The notes beneath the pieces are model-generated. The model worked only from the letters and a program-made list of their open reading frames with translations, did not search any database and was not told the origin of the DNA. From assembly GCF_001592825.1 (NCBI RefSeq), contig NZ_LTZG01000063.1, positions 1 to 64,000 of the forward strand: a stretch of DNA of 64,000 nucleotides. Reading direction: 5' to 3'. A program made the position numbers and the translations under genes. Below, one piece after another: positions 50,148 to 59,137 of the stretch. This DNA comes from Planococcus maritimus (GTDB taxonomy: Bacteria; Bacillota; Bacilli; Bacillales_A; Planococcaceae). Each line of letters begins with the position of its first letter. The first letter of the stretch is position 1.

Positions 50148-50224
50148 AAGGGCAAGGCCGCCTATCTGCGTTGGTGGAAGGATATGCGGAGATGGTTTGA
50201 AAATTGAGGAAGGGAGGAACGCTT

Positions 50225-50707
50225 GTGGATCCCCAAAAAATGTTTGCCTACCATCAATGGGCGAGCCAAAAGGTTCTGGAATTGGTGCAAGACTGCGGCG
50301 AAGAATATTACACGAAAGAAGGATTGAATTCGTTTCCGTCCATCCGTGAAACGATTAGGCATGTCATCGGTGTCGAAAAATTATGGTTCCAGCGAATAAA
50401 TGGTGTCAAGAGTCCTGAGTTCACGCAGTTCGACGTTGAGACAGTAGACAAGGCAAAAGAGGCCATTATGCTGCTTCACGCGGAGATGGAACTGTATTTT
50501 GCCACATTGTCAGAAGAAAGTTGGCAAGAAGAGCTGGATTACCGCAATATGAAAGGCCAGGAGTTTCACCATAGCCGCGAGGAAATGCTGTTCACGCTAG
50601 TAAATCATGCGAGCTATCACCGAGGGCAGATTACTTCCTTGTTGCGCCAGTTTGGCAAAGTCGGTATCCCGCTCGATTATATCTATTTTCAAAAACAAAA
50701 CCGCTGA
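50225..50707 (+). CDS. DinB family protein
   Basis: 160 residues, four-helix DinB/YfiT-like fold. Metal-binding His fit IRETIRHVIGVEKLW near 41-55 and VNHASYHRGQITSLLRQFG near 130-148. Many members are thiol transferases using bacillithiol or other cofactors, and the role of this one is not known. The frame opens at TTG 50204, but GTG 50225 lies seven bases after GGGAGG. It may be the third gene of the pepF operon. Confidence 0.85.
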   Translation: MDPQKMFAYHQWASQKVLELVQDCGEEYYTKEGLNSFPSIRETIRHVIGVEKLWFQRINGVKSPEFTQFDVETVDKAKEAIMLLHAEMELYFATLSEESWQEELDYRNMKGQEFHHSREEMLFTLVNHASYHRGQITSLLRQFGKVGIPLDYIYFQKQNR

Positions 50708-50724
50708 GATTTCTCAGCGGTTTT
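50697..50724. terminator. bidirectional terminator in overlapping gene ends
   Basis: AAAACCGCTGAGA and TCTCAGCGGTTTT make a perfect stem with a two-base loop. The stop codons of the convergent DinB and carbonic anhydrase genes both lie inside it. Confidence 0.9.
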
Positions 50725-51286
50725 CGTTTATATTGCCGTCAATGACGACATCGAGTTTTCCAGTTTTGGGATCGATGACGAGGCCATGGACGGGAACGGT
50801 TTTATCCATCAGAGGATGATGGCGGACCATGTCGACGCTATGGCGTACGCTATCCGATACATTATCGAAGCCTTTCAGCCACTCGTCGAGGTTGACGCCA
50901 GAGAATTTCATTTGTTCAATTGTGTTTTCTTCAATGCCACGTTCTTTCATCTTTTCGATGATGCCTTCAGGTTTCACTTTCGCCATGCCGCAATCGTGAT
51001 GGCCGATAATATAAATCTCATCAGCCTTCAATTCGTACACCGCGACGAACAAACTGCGCATAATGCCGCCAAACGGATGGTTAATGATGGCGCCGGCGCT
51101 TTTAACAATTTTGACATCGCCGTTTTTAAAGTTCATCGCTTTTGGCAATAGTTCTAACAGGCGGGTATCCATGCAAGTCAAAATGACGATCCGCTTATCC
51201 GGGAGATTGGTAGTGATGAATTCCTCATAGTGTTTTTCTTCTACAAACTTTTCGTTGTAATCCAAAATCTCATTTAATAAAGACAT
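50714..51286 (-). CDS. beta-type carbonic anhydrase
   Basis: 190 residues. The zinc ligands are the Cys of TCMDTRLLE near 37-45 and the His and Cys of GHHDCGMAKV near 95-104, the beta-class pattern, and the Asp-Arg pair is present in CMDTR. It interconverts carbon dioxide and bicarbonate. The closest recalled relatives are Bacillus YtiB-like enzymes. ATG 51286 follows AGGAGGAAG, 30 bases after the mreB-like gene, so the two are probably co-transcribed. Confidence 0.92.
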   Translation of the reverse strand: MSLLNEILDYNEKFVEEKHYEEFITTNLPDKRIVILTCMDTRLLELLPKAMNFKNGDVKIVKSAGAIINHPFGGIMRSLFVAVYELKADEIYIIGHHDCGMAKVKPEGIIEKMKERGIEENTIEQMKFSGVNLDEWLKGFDNVSDSVRHSVDMVRHHPLMDKTVPVHGLVIDPKTGKLDVVIDGNINENR

Positions 51287-51316
51287 CGTTCTTCCTCCTT
51301 GATGGTGTGGTATAAG

Positions 51317-52324
51317 TCAGCGCGACATTTTCTCGAGCTGGTCGATCATGCCGAGCGAACGGCCGGTGCCAATCGCGACGGATTCTAGCGGGTCTGGGGC
51401 GATGTGGACGGGCACGGAAATTTCTTGCGTCAGCCACTCTTGCAAGCCTTTCAACAAAGCGCCGCCGCCAGAAATGACTACGCCTTGGTCGACCATATCG
51501 CCCGACAATTCAGCTGGGCAATTCTCCAATGTTGCACGGATGCATTCGAGGATGGCTGACAAAGATTCGCTGAGTGCTTTTTGCATTTCGTCTGAACTCA
51601 ATTCGATCGTTTTCGGCAAACCGCTTAAGACGTCGCGGCCGCGGATATTCATCTTTTTCGGCTCGTGAGGGATTGGCGCATAGCCAATTTCTTTTTTGAT
51701 TGTCTCGGCCGTCTTCTCGCCAATTAATAGATTGTAATGCTTGCGCACATACTGGATGATGTCTTCATCCATCCGGTCGCCGGCAATCTTGATCGTATTG
51801 GAAGACACGACGCCTCCAAATGAAATGATGGCGACTTCGGTCGTGCCTCCGCCGATATCGACGATGACCGATGCGACAGGTTCCGTGATTGGTAAATTAG
51901 CGCCAATTGCTGCGGCCACCGTTTCTTCGATCAAGTGGACGGATTTGGCACCGCTTTGTTTCACGGCGTCGTGAATCGCCCGGCGTTCGACAGCTGTTGC
52001 GCCAGAGGGGGTACAGACCATGACTTTTGGTTTGCGCAATGAACCGCCGAGCTGTTTCGCCGCTTTTTGCATAACCAGCTTTAAGAGCTCACGGGTGACG
52101 TCAAAATCGGCGATGACGCCTTCTTTCATCGGCCGGACGATGCGGATGGAATCAGGCGCTTTGCCAAGCATCGCTTTTGCCTCAGAGCCGATGGCGATCA
52201 CAGCACCGCTGCGGGCATCGAGGGCGACGATGGATGGTTCATTTAAGATGACGCCTTTGGACTTTGTATAGACGAGAATATTGGCGGTACCGAGATCGAT
52301 CCCGATATCCGTTGCAGAAAACAT
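51317..52324 (-). CDS. mreBH: MreB-family actin-like protein, MreBH type
   Basis: 335 residues. [12 protein letters not shown] near 8-19 is phosphate loop 1, [14 protein letters not shown] near 160-173 phosphate loop 2 and [15 protein letters not shown] near 286 the adenosine loop. The N terminus [16 protein letters not shown] resembles MreBH more than MreB or Mbl. MreB filaments guide lateral wall synthesis and hydrolases at the membrane. The earlier in-frame start is rejected: ATG 52324 has TAGGAGG nine bases upstream. It is not next to mreCD. Confidence 0.87.
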   Translation of the reverse strand: MFSATDIGIDLGTANILVYTKSKGVILNEPSIVALDARSGAVIAIGSEAKAMLGKAPDSIRIVRPMKEGVIADFDVTRELLKLVMQKAAKQLGGSLRKPKVMVCTPSGATAVERRAIHDAVKQSGAKSVHLIEETVAAAIGANLPITEPVASVIVDIGGGTTEVAIISFGGVVSSNTIKIAGDRMDEDIIQYVRKHYNLLIGEKTAETIKKEIGYAPIPHEPKKMNIRGRDVLSGLPKTIELSSDEMQKALSESLSAILECIRATLENCPAELSGDMVDQGVVISGGGALLKGLQEWLTQEISVPVHIAPDPLESVAIGTGRSLGMIDQLEKMSR

Positions 52325-52409
52325 GGATAGATTCCTCCTAATCGGTATAAGCACTGCTTATTCAAATTTTATCACTTTTCTGTGAGATGTGATAGGGGCA
52401 CGATAAACA

Positions 52410-52449
52410 GAAAAAAGCTTTGCCCCGTGTTTACGAGACAAAGCTTTTT
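52410..52449 (-). terminator. terminator after the 46-aa membrane protein gene
   Basis: AAAAAGCTTTG pairs with CAAAGCTTTTT around a roughly 16-base loop, giving T runs on both strands. It lies directly after the small gene's stop. Confidence 0.82.
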
Positions 52450-52451
52450 AC

Positions 52452-52592
52452 TTAATGACGCTCTTTCGGAAGCGGATCGATATGTTCTGCATCATGGGTA
52501 TGAAGCTCTTTGCCAAGGAAATGAAGCAGGGTGAAGAAGAACATGAAGATCACAGCCATGAATCCGAGGACAGCCGTAATACCGTATAGCAT
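52452..52592 (-). CDS. small single-span membrane protein of unknown function (46 aa)
   Basis: 46 residues starting MLYGITAVLGFMAVIFMFFF. One hydrophobic helix (about 3-26) is followed by a His/Asp/Glu-rich tail (HTHDAEHIDPLPKERH). I do not recognise the family by name. The ribosome site GAGAGGGG lies eight bases before ATG 52592, and a terminator follows the stop, which supports a real gene. The His-rich tail could bind a metal, but that is speculation. Confidence 0.65.
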   Translation of the reverse strand: MLYGITAVLGFMAVIFMFFFTLLHFLGKELHTHDAEHIDPLPKERH

Positions 52593-52676
52593 AGTGATAA
52601 CCCCTCTCTAAACTGTAATTATCCTATTCAGTATACATGAAAACGAATGGAAAATTAAGTGTCGAATTAACGACCT

Positions 52677-53909
52677 TTAAAATGCCCAGTTGCCGCTTCT
52701 GAAAATTGGTTCGCGCGTGCCATCTTCCAAGATGCCGTCGATGTCCATATCAGCAGAGCCGACCATGAAATCGACATGCGTAATGCTTTGGTTCAAACCG
52801 TGTTCTTTCAATTCATCCGCGGACATCGTTTTGCCGCCTTCTAGGCAGAACGCATAAGCACTGCCGATCGCAAAATGGTTGGATGCATTTTCATCGTATA
52901 AGGTATTAAAGAACAAAATGCCAGAGTCTGAAATCGGCGATTGATGCGGGACTAATGCCACTTCACCGAGGCGGTGGGAGCCTTCATCTGTCGCAACCAA
53001 TTCTTTCAGAACTTCTTCGCCTTGTTCTGCAGAAACATTTGTAATGCGTCCGCCTTCGAAAGTGATTTTAAAGCCGTCAATGATATTGCCGCCATAGCTG
53101 AGCGGTTTGGTGCTTGAGACAAAACCATTGACCTCATCTTTGTGCGGTACTGTGAACACTTCTTCGGTCGGCATATTGGCCATGAACGTATGGCCTTTTT
53201 CGTTGACAGAACCAGCGCCTGCCCACAGATGGCCTTTTGGCAGCGTGACTTCGAGATCAGTGCCTGGTGCCTGGTAATGCAGCTTGGCGTATTTTTTGTC
53301 ATTCAAGTAATCAGCTTTTGTATGAAGCGTACGGTCATGCTCCAGCCAAGCTTCGATCGGGTTTTCGGTATCGGCGCGGACAGCCTTGAAAATCGCTTCC
53401 CACAGGGCTGATACTTGTTCGTTTTCAGGGAGATCGGGGAAGACTTTCTTCGCCCACTGCTCAGATGGTGCTGCAAGAACGCACCAGCTGATTTTGTCGG
53501 ACTGGACGTATTGACGGTATTTGCTCAATGCTTGCCCGGTCGCTTTTTGGGAAGCTGAAATACGTTTGGAATCGATGCCTTTCAGTAAATCCGGGCTTTG
53601 CGAAACGACGCTAATGAAAGCCGCGCCTTGTGCAGCCAATTGCTCACGCTCCTGGATTTTCCACTCCGGGTATTCTGCAAAAGAATCTTCCGGTGCTTTC
53701 TCGAAGCGGGTGCGGGAAATCACATCATCGCTCCAATCCACAAATACTTGTCTTGCGCCTTCTTCGTACGCTTTTTTGACGATCAAGCGCACGAACGGTG
53801 CTGAGTCTATGGAAGCTGCAATATACAATTTTTGGTCGGGTTGTATATTGACGCCCACCTTTACTGCCAATTCCGCATAGCGGGTTAACTTTTCATCAAA
53901 TGTGGTCAT
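52677..53909 (-). CDS. M29 family aminopeptidase, second copy
   Basis: 410 residues, clearly paralogous to the aminopeptidase at 41484-42707. It shares YAELxVxVGVNIQPxQ at the start, NTLYDENASNHFAIGSAY near 331-348 and HVDFMVGSADMDIDG near 379-393 with the metal-site residues. A cytoplasmic peptide-trimming enzyme is expected. The frame extends eight codons upstream over the GAGAGGAG ribosome site, so ATG 53909 (MTTFDEKLTRYAEL) is chosen. It is divergent from psuK. Confidence 0.9.
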   Translation of the reverse strand: MTTFDEKLTRYAELAVKVGVNIQPDQKLYIAASIDSAPFVRLIVKKAYEEGARQVFVDWSDDVISRTRFEKAPEDSFAEYPEWKIQEREQLAAQGAAFISVVSQSPDLLKGIDSKRISASQKATGQALSKYRQYVQSDKISWCVLAAPSEQWAKKVFPDLPENEQVSALWEAIFKAVRADTENPIEAWLEHDRTLHTKADYLNDKKYAKLHYQAPGTDLEVTLPKGHLWAGAGSVNEKGHTFMANMPTEEVFTVPHKDEVNGFVSSTKPLSYGGNIIDGFKITFEGGRITNVSAEQGEEVLKELVATDEGSHRLGEVALVPHQSPISDSGILFFNTLYDENASNHFAIGSAYAFCLEGGKTMSADELKEHGLNQSITHVDFMVGSADMDIDGILEDGTREPIFRSGNWAF

Positions 53910-53993
53910 CTTCAAAAACACTCCTCTCATCCTTTCTATAGTAGCAATATTTAATTGCTCAGTGCAATAGCATTGCCTTTAGAAAGAAAGCGC

Positions 53994-54027
53994 TTGCAAT
54001 TTAAATTATAAAAGTTTATAATTTAAA
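53994..54027 (+). promoter_or_regulatory. psuK promoter covered by a perfect 28-bp palindrome
   Basis: TTGCAA (53994-53999), a 17-base spacer and TATAAT (54017-54022) make a strong sigma-A promoter. Bases 54000-54012 (TTTAAATTATAAA) are the exact reverse complement of 54015-54027, with AG between. The palindrome fills the spacer and -10, an ideal repressor site. Confidence 0.85.
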
Positions 54028-54053
54028 CAAATGTTTAGAGAGGGGGAAATGCA

Positions 54054-55148
54054 ATGAATCGCAATGAACAGAAAATCCTCGCACTGATCGAACGTGACCC
54101 GTATTTGTCCCAGCAGGAAATGGCAGACGCACTCGGGCTTTCGCGGCCATCGTTGGCCAATCTAATCTCGGGACTTATCAAGCAAGGCAAGATTTTGGGG
54201 CGCGCTTATGTACTGCCCGAAGAAAATGCCATCTTGTGCATTGGTGGGGCGAACATTGACCGAAAGTTTCATTTGAAAGCAGCTTCTGTTCACGGTACTT
54301 CCAATCCCGCGACAGTGACAAAAAGCGTCGGGGGCGTTGCGCGCAATATTGCGGAAAACTTAGGGCGGCTTGGACACACGGTTCAATTGGTATCAGTCGC
54401 AGGAGACGATCCGGAATGGCGCTATATTGAAGAAGTATCTTCGCCTTATATGGATACCGCCATGACCAAGACATTCGCGAAGAGCGTAACCGGCAGTTAT
54501 ACCGCGGTATTGGAACCAGACGGCGAGATGGCTTTTGCGCTCGCTGATATGGATGTTTATACGGCGTTGACACCTGAGTACCTGGAACCTCATCGCAGTA
54601 AGCTAATGCGCGCGAAATTGCTCGCGGTAGACTTGAACTGTCCGAAAGAAACCGTTCAGTATTTGCAAAATCTTGCTTCTTCATCTCAAGTGCCGCTTGC
54701 TGTCATTCCCGTATCGGCGCCTAAAATGGAACGACTTTCAGAGGATTTAAACGGTATCACGTTCCTGATCCTGAACCGCGACGAGGCAGCTCTCAGGCTC
54801 GGCATATCGATACATAATCAAGCGGATTGGAGACGGGCCGTCGAATTGCTTCTTGCTCAAGGTGCGAAAACGGTCGTGGTCACCGGCGGAAAAGCTGGCG
54901 CCATGGCAGGAGATAGAGATGGCGTGGTGCATTTTCCGTCAATCGAAACAAAACATGTAGAAGATGTCACGGGGGCGGGAGATGCTTTCACTGGCGGCCT
55001 GCTTCACGCCCATCTCGCTGGGCATGACTTCCGCAAAGCAGTGCAACTGGGCATGCTGAATGCGGCGAAGACACTCGCGAGCAGCGAAACCGTACGCCCT
55101 GAATTGACCGAAAGCTTGTTAATCAACGAATTGGAGGAATTACAATGA
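54054..55148 (+). CDS. psuK: pseudouridine kinase PsuK with N-terminal helix-turn-helix
   Basis: 364 residues. Residues 1-50 are a winged helix-turn-helix ([20 protein letters not shown], then [14 protein letters not shown]). Residues 60-364 are a PfkB carbohydrate kinase with [16 protein letters not shown] near 91-106 and the ATP/catalytic motif [19 protein letters not shown] near 304-322. Pairing with psuG points to phosphorylation of pseudouridine. The HTH-kinase fusion could let the enzyme regulate its own operon through the palindrome upstream. The stop overlaps the psuG start. Confidence 0.9.
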   Translation: MNRNEQKILALIERDPYLSQQEMADALGLSRPSLANLISGLIKQGKILGRAYVLPEENAILCIGGANIDRKFHLKAASVHGTSNPATVTKSVGGVARNIAENLGRLGHTVQLVSVAGDDPEWRYIEEVSSPYMDTAMTKTFAKSVTGSYTAVLEPDGEMAFALADMDVYTALTPEYLEPHRSKLMRAKLLAVDLNCPKETVQYLQNLASSSQVPLAVIPVSAPKMERLSEDLNGITFLILNRDEAALRLGISIHNQADWRRAVELLLAQGAKTVVVTGGKAGAMAGDRDGVVHFPSIETKHVEDVTGAGDAFTGGLLHAHLAGHDFRKAVQLGMLNAAKTLASSETVRPELTESLLINELEELQ

Positions 55149-56056
55149 CAAACGTGCTCAGCTATTCAACAGAAGTACAAGAAGCCATCAAACAAAACAA
55201 ACCGATTGTGGCGTTGGAGTCGACCATCATCTCACACGGCATGCCATATCCTCAAAACGTGGAGACGGCACGTGAAGTAGAACAAATCGTCCGCGATCAT
55301 GGTGCTGTGCCAGCGACGATCGCTTTAATGGACGGCCATATCAAAATTGGCTTGTCGGATGAAGAGTTAGAACTTTTGGGCACTGCACCTGACGTGGCAA
55401 AAGTATCGCGGCGAGATATCGGACAATTGCTTGCCACCAAAAAAATTGGTGCGACGACAGTGGCAGCGACCATGATTTTCGCTGAACTCGCGGGCATACG
55501 CGTTTTTGCAACAGGCGGCATCGGCGGAGTTCACCGTGGGGCAGAGACGACAATGGACATTTCGGCCGATTTGGAAGAGCTTTCGACTACGAGCGTAGCG
55601 GTCGTTTGTGCAGGAGCAAAATCGATTTTGGATATCGGACTGACACTCGAATACTTAGAGACAAAAGGGGTTCCGGTCATTGGTTACCAGACGGAGGAAA
55701 TGCCAGCCTTTTATACACGGTCTAGCGGCTTCCCATTAAGCTGCGGTTCCGAATCGATTGAAGAACTCGCCAGCATCTTGAAGGCGCAATGGTCGCTCGG
55801 CTTAAAGGGCGGAGCTGTCATCGCCAACCCAATTCCTCAAGAGCATGCGCTGGAAAAATCATTTATCGACAGCATTATCGAGCGAGCAATGACTGAGGCG
55901 AATGCAAATGGCATCAACGGAAAAGACGTAACGCCATTTTTGCTCGGCAAAATTAAAGAACTAACAGAAGGCGAAAGCCTCGTCGCCAATATCGAACTGG
56001 TTAAGCACAATGCTAAGGTCGGAGCCGAACTCGCGGCTTCGTATCATGCACTTTAA
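55145..56056 (+). CDS. psuG: pseudouridine-5'-phosphate glycosidase PsuG
   Basis: 303 residues. It splits pseudouridine 5'-phosphate into uracil and ribose 5-phosphate, breaking the unusual C-C bond. [16 protein letters not shown] near 21-36, [14 protein letters not shown] near 57-70 and [20 protein letters not shown] near 120-139 are family blocks, and the Lys and Asp of the active site lie within these. It is coupled to psuK by an ATGA overlap. Confidence 0.95.
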   Translation: MTNVLSYSTEVQEAIKQNKPIVALESTIISHGMPYPQNVETAREVEQIVRDHGAVPATIALMDGHIKIGLSDEELELLGTAPDVAKVSRRDIGQLLATKKIGATTVAATMIFAELAGIRVFATGGIGGVHRGAETTMDISADLEELSTTSVAVVCAGAKSILDIGLTLEYLETKGVPVIGYQTEEMPAFYTRSSGFPLSCGSESIEELASILKAQWSLGLKGGAVIANPIPQEHALEKSFIDSIIERAMTEANANGINGKDVTPFLLGKIKELTEGESLVANIELVKHNAKVGAELAASYHAL

Positions 56057-56070
56057 GGATAAATTGTGAA

Positions 56071-56099
56071 AAAAAGGCCCATTATGGGTCTTTTTTTTA
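56071..56099 (+). terminator. terminator after psuG
   Basis: GCCCAT and ATGGGT pair with a very short loop, with A run before and eight T after. Confidence 0.85.
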
Positions 56100-56117
56100 T
56101 TGTTTGCCAGCTGTACG

Positions 56118-56144
56118 GTTTTCAGGAACTCTTTTTAAGGGTAA
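56118..56144 (+). promoter_or_regulatory. possible sigma-B promoter of the monooxygenase operon
   Basis: GTTTTC (56118-56123), a 15-base spacer and GGGTAA (56139-56144) resemble sigma-B elements. The 5' leader would be only about 17 bases, just enough for the AAGGAG site. Confidence 0.4.
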
Positions 56145-56167
56145 GGAAACACAAGGAGTTGAGGTTC

Positions 56168-57475
56168 ATGAAAACGGATGTGTTTATCGGCGGAGGGGGG
56201 ATAGGCGGGTTGACGCTCGCGTTGAAATTAGTGCGGCGCGGCTTTGATGTCGTGCTAGCCGAACGCATGGCCGTGCGCTCTCCGACTTATAAAGGAGAGC
56301 TGCTGCAGCCGAAGAGCATGCAAGTGTTCGATGGCCTAGGCGTATACGATTCGGTTTGTGATCGTTCCAATGAAATCAAAGTACTCGACATGCTCGAACT
56401 GTCCAGCACCTTGAAAGTGAAAGACCAATCCTTCATGGATTACAGCGTGTTGCCCGGAAAGTACAACGCCGCTTACATGATTCATCATGAAGAGCTGAAG
56501 ACAATCATTCGAGAAGCGGCATGTGAATACGACAACTTCCATTATTTAAAAGGCACTGCATGTAAAGGTTATACCGATCATGCGGCCATTCTTCAAAAAG
56601 GCACTGAGAAATTTGAAGTAGAAGCCAAGTTCTTTTTCGGCGCAGAAGGCCGGTCATCGGTGACGCGAAAAGCGATGGAAGTCGAAGTCAAGCAGACCAC
56701 CTACAACCATCATTTTCTGACAGTGACGTTTCCGCGTGCGGAGAATTTCACCGATGGCAAAATCATTTCCACATACAACCGATTCCTCGGGCTGTTCCCG
56801 CTTCCTGACGATCAAGTGCGAAGTGTATATTTGATTCCGCCGGGAGATTATAAAACCTTGAAGGAAAAGCCCATCAGCCATTTTCATAAGCTGTACACCG
56901 ACTTGGCGCCGGCTGTGGACGGTTATGTCCAGCAGTTGACAGACTGGAAAAAAATCCAGTTGATGATTCCAGTCATGTATCATGCCAATTCCTATGTAAA
57001 AGGCAATAAGGCGATTATTGGCGATGCGGCGCATGCAGTCCATCCAATGGCAGGAGAAGGCATGAACATGGCGATACAAGATGCCGATGTGCTCGGGGAG
57101 CTTGCGGCGGATATGCTAGCTGAGAAGACGGTCGATACAGCCAATTTGAAATGGTACGAAAAAGTGCGTTATCGCAGGGCGGACCATGTCATTCAATTGA
57201 GCCATTTGGCAGCACTTGCTTATTCATTTCCGTACCGACCAGTCAGTTATTTGCGACAGCGGACATTTGAACGCATGGAAGAAGACCCGATCCTCCATTT
57301 CAAGCAGATGTTAAATGTCTCAGGCCTCGGGCTGTGGAAGGAGAACGTCCGGGACCGCTTTATTCAAGGCGGGTTTATGCCGGTGCGTGCAAAGGAATTA
57401 ACAGAAGGCACAAAAGAGCTGAAATACTACAAACCGGAAGATGACTACCCGTGGAAAGTGGAGGGATTTAGATGA
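56168..57475 (+). CDS. FAD-dependent aromatic-ring monooxygenase-like protein (UbiH/PHBH type)
   Basis: 435 residues. The N-terminal FAD-binding motif is FIGGGGIGGLTLALKLVRRG near 5-24, and the second flavin motif IIGDAAHAVHPMAGEGMNMA near 279-298 is the GD block of class A flavin hydroxylases. Such enzymes hydroxylate aromatic or quinone-like rings using NAD(P)H and oxygen. The substrate is unknown. The frame begins at 56066, but ATG 56168 follows AAGGAG by nine bases. It overlaps the methyltransferase gene by four bases. Confidence 0.83.
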   Translation: MKTDVFIGGGGIGGLTLALKLVRRGFDVVLAERMAVRSPTYKGELLQPKSMQVFDGLGVYDSVCDRSNEIKVLDMLELSSTLKVKDQSFMDYSVLPGKYNAAYMIHHEELKTIIREAACEYDNFHYLKGTACKGYTDHAAILQKGTEKFEVEAKFFFGAEGRSSVTRKAMEVEVKQTTYNHHFLTVTFPRAENFTDGKIISTYNRFLGLFPLPDDQVRSVYLIPPGDYKTLKEKPISHFHKLYTDLAPAVDGYVQQLTDWKKIQLMIPVMYHANSYVKGNKAIIGDAAHAVHPMAGEGMNMAIQDADVLGELAADMLAEKTVDTANLKWYEKVRYRRADHVIQLSHLAALAYSFPYRPVSYLRQRTFERMEEDPILHFKQMLNVSGLGLWKENVRDRFIQGGFMPVRAKELTEGTKELKYYKPEDDYPWKVEGFR

Positions 57476-58458
57476 TCGATGTAATGAAGATGGTGAAAGC
57501 AAGAACATATATGAAGCGCAACGAGCCGTTCTTGTATAGTTGGCATGCTTATGTCGGATATGAATTAGATTTGTTCAAGTCATTTGAACGGCCGATGACA
57601 CAATTTGATGTGGCCGATGCACTTGACCTTGATGAACAACTACTCGCGCAATGGGTAGCGATTGGTGTATCGATTGGATACTTGAAAGAAGTAAGCCGTA
57701 ACCGTTATCAAATAAAGAATCGGTGGAAGTTGCCAAAATCCAAAGGCAATAATTCTTCAGGCGTGTTGCTAAAAGAAATGATGGAACTACATCTGCCAAC
57801 CTTGCTCCAGTATCCTGAAATGATGCGCAACCGGAGTCGTCTCCATTTCGATGAAGACGAACACGCAGGAACCGTGGCAGAAACTAGCCGATTATTAGAA
57901 GTTTTAGCCTATCCAAAAATGGCCAAAAGGCTGAAGGAGAAAAACTGTCGACGTGTACTCGACATTGGCTGCGGAGAAGGTGGCTACATAAAAAAAATGG
58001 GGCTGCGATTCCCATCTACACAGTTTACAGGAATTGAAATTAGCGAAGAAGTGGTAGAAAGGGCGAAACAATTGACGGCAGCACAAGACAATGTCTTGAT
58101 TGAGCAAGCGGATTTGTGGAATTACAAGCCTGAAGCCTTGCAGGACATGGTGATGGTTAATAATGTGCTGCATTACATCCCGCTCGAAAAGCGCCAGGCC
58201 TTGTTCAACGAACTCAGCAGCTGGATCGAGGAGGGGGGCGTTTTATCGATTGTCACCCCAATCGCCGGAGGCCCAGACAGCCCACCGTTTGCCAACGTGT
58301 TCAATAGCTTCTTTTCATCCTTCGACAATCTCTACCGACTGCCGAAAAGAGAGGAACTCATCGAATGGGGAGAAGAAGCCGGACTTGAATTACTCAGCCT
58401 CCAAACTGTCATCAAAGAAGGCGGCTGGTACATCGTGCAATATGAAAAGAAAAGCTGA
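57472..58458 (+). CDS. SAM-dependent methyltransferase with N-terminal winged helix
   Basis: 328 residues. Residues about 15-100 form a winged-helix dimer domain like that of small-molecule O-methyltransferases. The SAM fold follows, with VLDIGCGEGGYIKK near 162-175, FTGIEISEEVVERAK near 184-198 and MVMVNNVLHYIPLEKR near 225-240. Together with the flavin hydroxylase it looks like a hydroxylate-then-methylate pair for an unknown ring compound. Its stop codon (58456-58458) lies within the first unit of the downstream repeat array. Confidence 0.83.
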   Translation: MIDVMKMVKARTYMKRNEPFLYSWHAYVGYELDLFKSFERPMTQFDVADALDLDEQLLAQWVAIGVSIGYLKEVSRNRYQIKNRWKLPKSKGNNSSGVLLKEMMELHLPTLLQYPEMMRNRSRLHFDEDEHAGTVAETSRLLEVLAYPKMAKRLKEKNCRRVLDIGCGEGGYIKKMGLRFPSTQFTGIEISEEVVERAKQLTAAQDNVLIEQADLWNYKPEALQDMVMVNNVLHYIPLEKRQALFNELSSWIEEGGVLSIVTPIAGGPDSPPFANVFNSFFSSFDNLYRLPKREELIEWGEEAGLELLSLQTVIKEGGWYIVQYEKKS

Positions 58459-58820
58459 AGCAGCCGTGTAGATTCGACAGGCATAAGACGGATGGCCGAA
58501 GCGGCGCCCTTTGCCGCATAGGACAGTCGGCTTATGATCCGAGAATCTGGCTGCTGAAGCTGGACAGAAGAAAAGCTGAAATGGCCGTCATGACTCGTCA
58601 GGCGTAAGCCGGGTCCCCGAAGCGGCGCTCTTTGCCGCACAGGGGAATTGGCTTACGACCCGAGAGTCAGGCCATTGAAGCTAGACAAAAAGAAAAGCGA
58701 AAGCGCCCGTTAAGCTCTGACAGGCGTAAGGCAAGTTTCCGAAGTGGCGCCCTTTGCCGCACAGGAAAATTGACTTATGACCCGAAGAGCTGGGCGATTG
58801 AGCTAGACAAAGAAAAGCGC
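58448..58820. repeat. three tandem ~121-bp structured repeats plus a partial fourth
   Basis: Units begin with AGAAAAGC at 58448, 58569, 58691 and (partial) 58811. Each has an outer two-part stem: GCAGCC+AGATTC with GAATCT+GGCTGC in unit 1, ATGGCC+GACTC with GAGTC+GGCCAT in unit 2, CGCCC+AGCTCT with AGAGCT+GGGCG in unit 3. An inner arm carries CATAAG/CTTATG or CGTAAGCC/GGCTTACG and a conserved tip with CTTTGCCGC. Units end GAAGCTGGACA or GAGCTAGACA. No coding frame with a ribosome site is present. I recall similar GAGCTAGACA-ending intergenic repeats in other Bacillales, but know no name or function. Confidence 0.85.
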
Positions 58821-58860
58821 AAAAAAATCCCTGAAGCCTTATGCTTCAGGGGTTTTTTTA
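58821..58860. terminator. bidirectional terminator between repeat array and DUF1128 gene
   Basis: CCCTGAAGC-CTTAT-GCTTCAGGG with A and T runs on both sides. It can stop transcripts from both directions. Confidence 0.92.
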
Positions 58861-59079
58861 TTTGCGCAATGAGCCAAGTTCAGAGGCAATAGCCTGCATT
58901 TCATTCGGGCTGAAATTGTCGCGGTTTTTAACCATTTCGTAAATTTCACGCAAGTCCTCGTACTCAGAAGAGTTGAAGTGCTCGGCTTTCATTGCATCGA
59001 CGTTGACCATGCGCAGTTTCGTTTTTATTTCCTCAATCATAAAATCGACGTTCTCAGGTGACTGTTTGGATAAATCCAT
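58858..59079 (-). CDS. DUF1128 / UPF0435 protein, YfkK-like
   Basis: 73-residue mostly helical soluble protein of the UPF0435 family: [21 protein letters not shown] then [20 protein letters not shown]. No function is known. It ends in the bidirectional terminator. It starts 58 bases after the symporter gene on the same strand, so it may be the second gene of that transcript. Confidence 0.88.
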   Translation of the reverse strand: MDLSKQSPENVDFMIEEIKTKLRMVNVDAMKAEHFNSSEYEDLREIYEMVKNRDNFSPNEMQAIASELGSLRK

Positions 59080-59137
59080 GATCCATTCCTGCCTTTCGGG
59101 TGGGTATGCTTTATCATTTCATTATTCAAATGGAATG

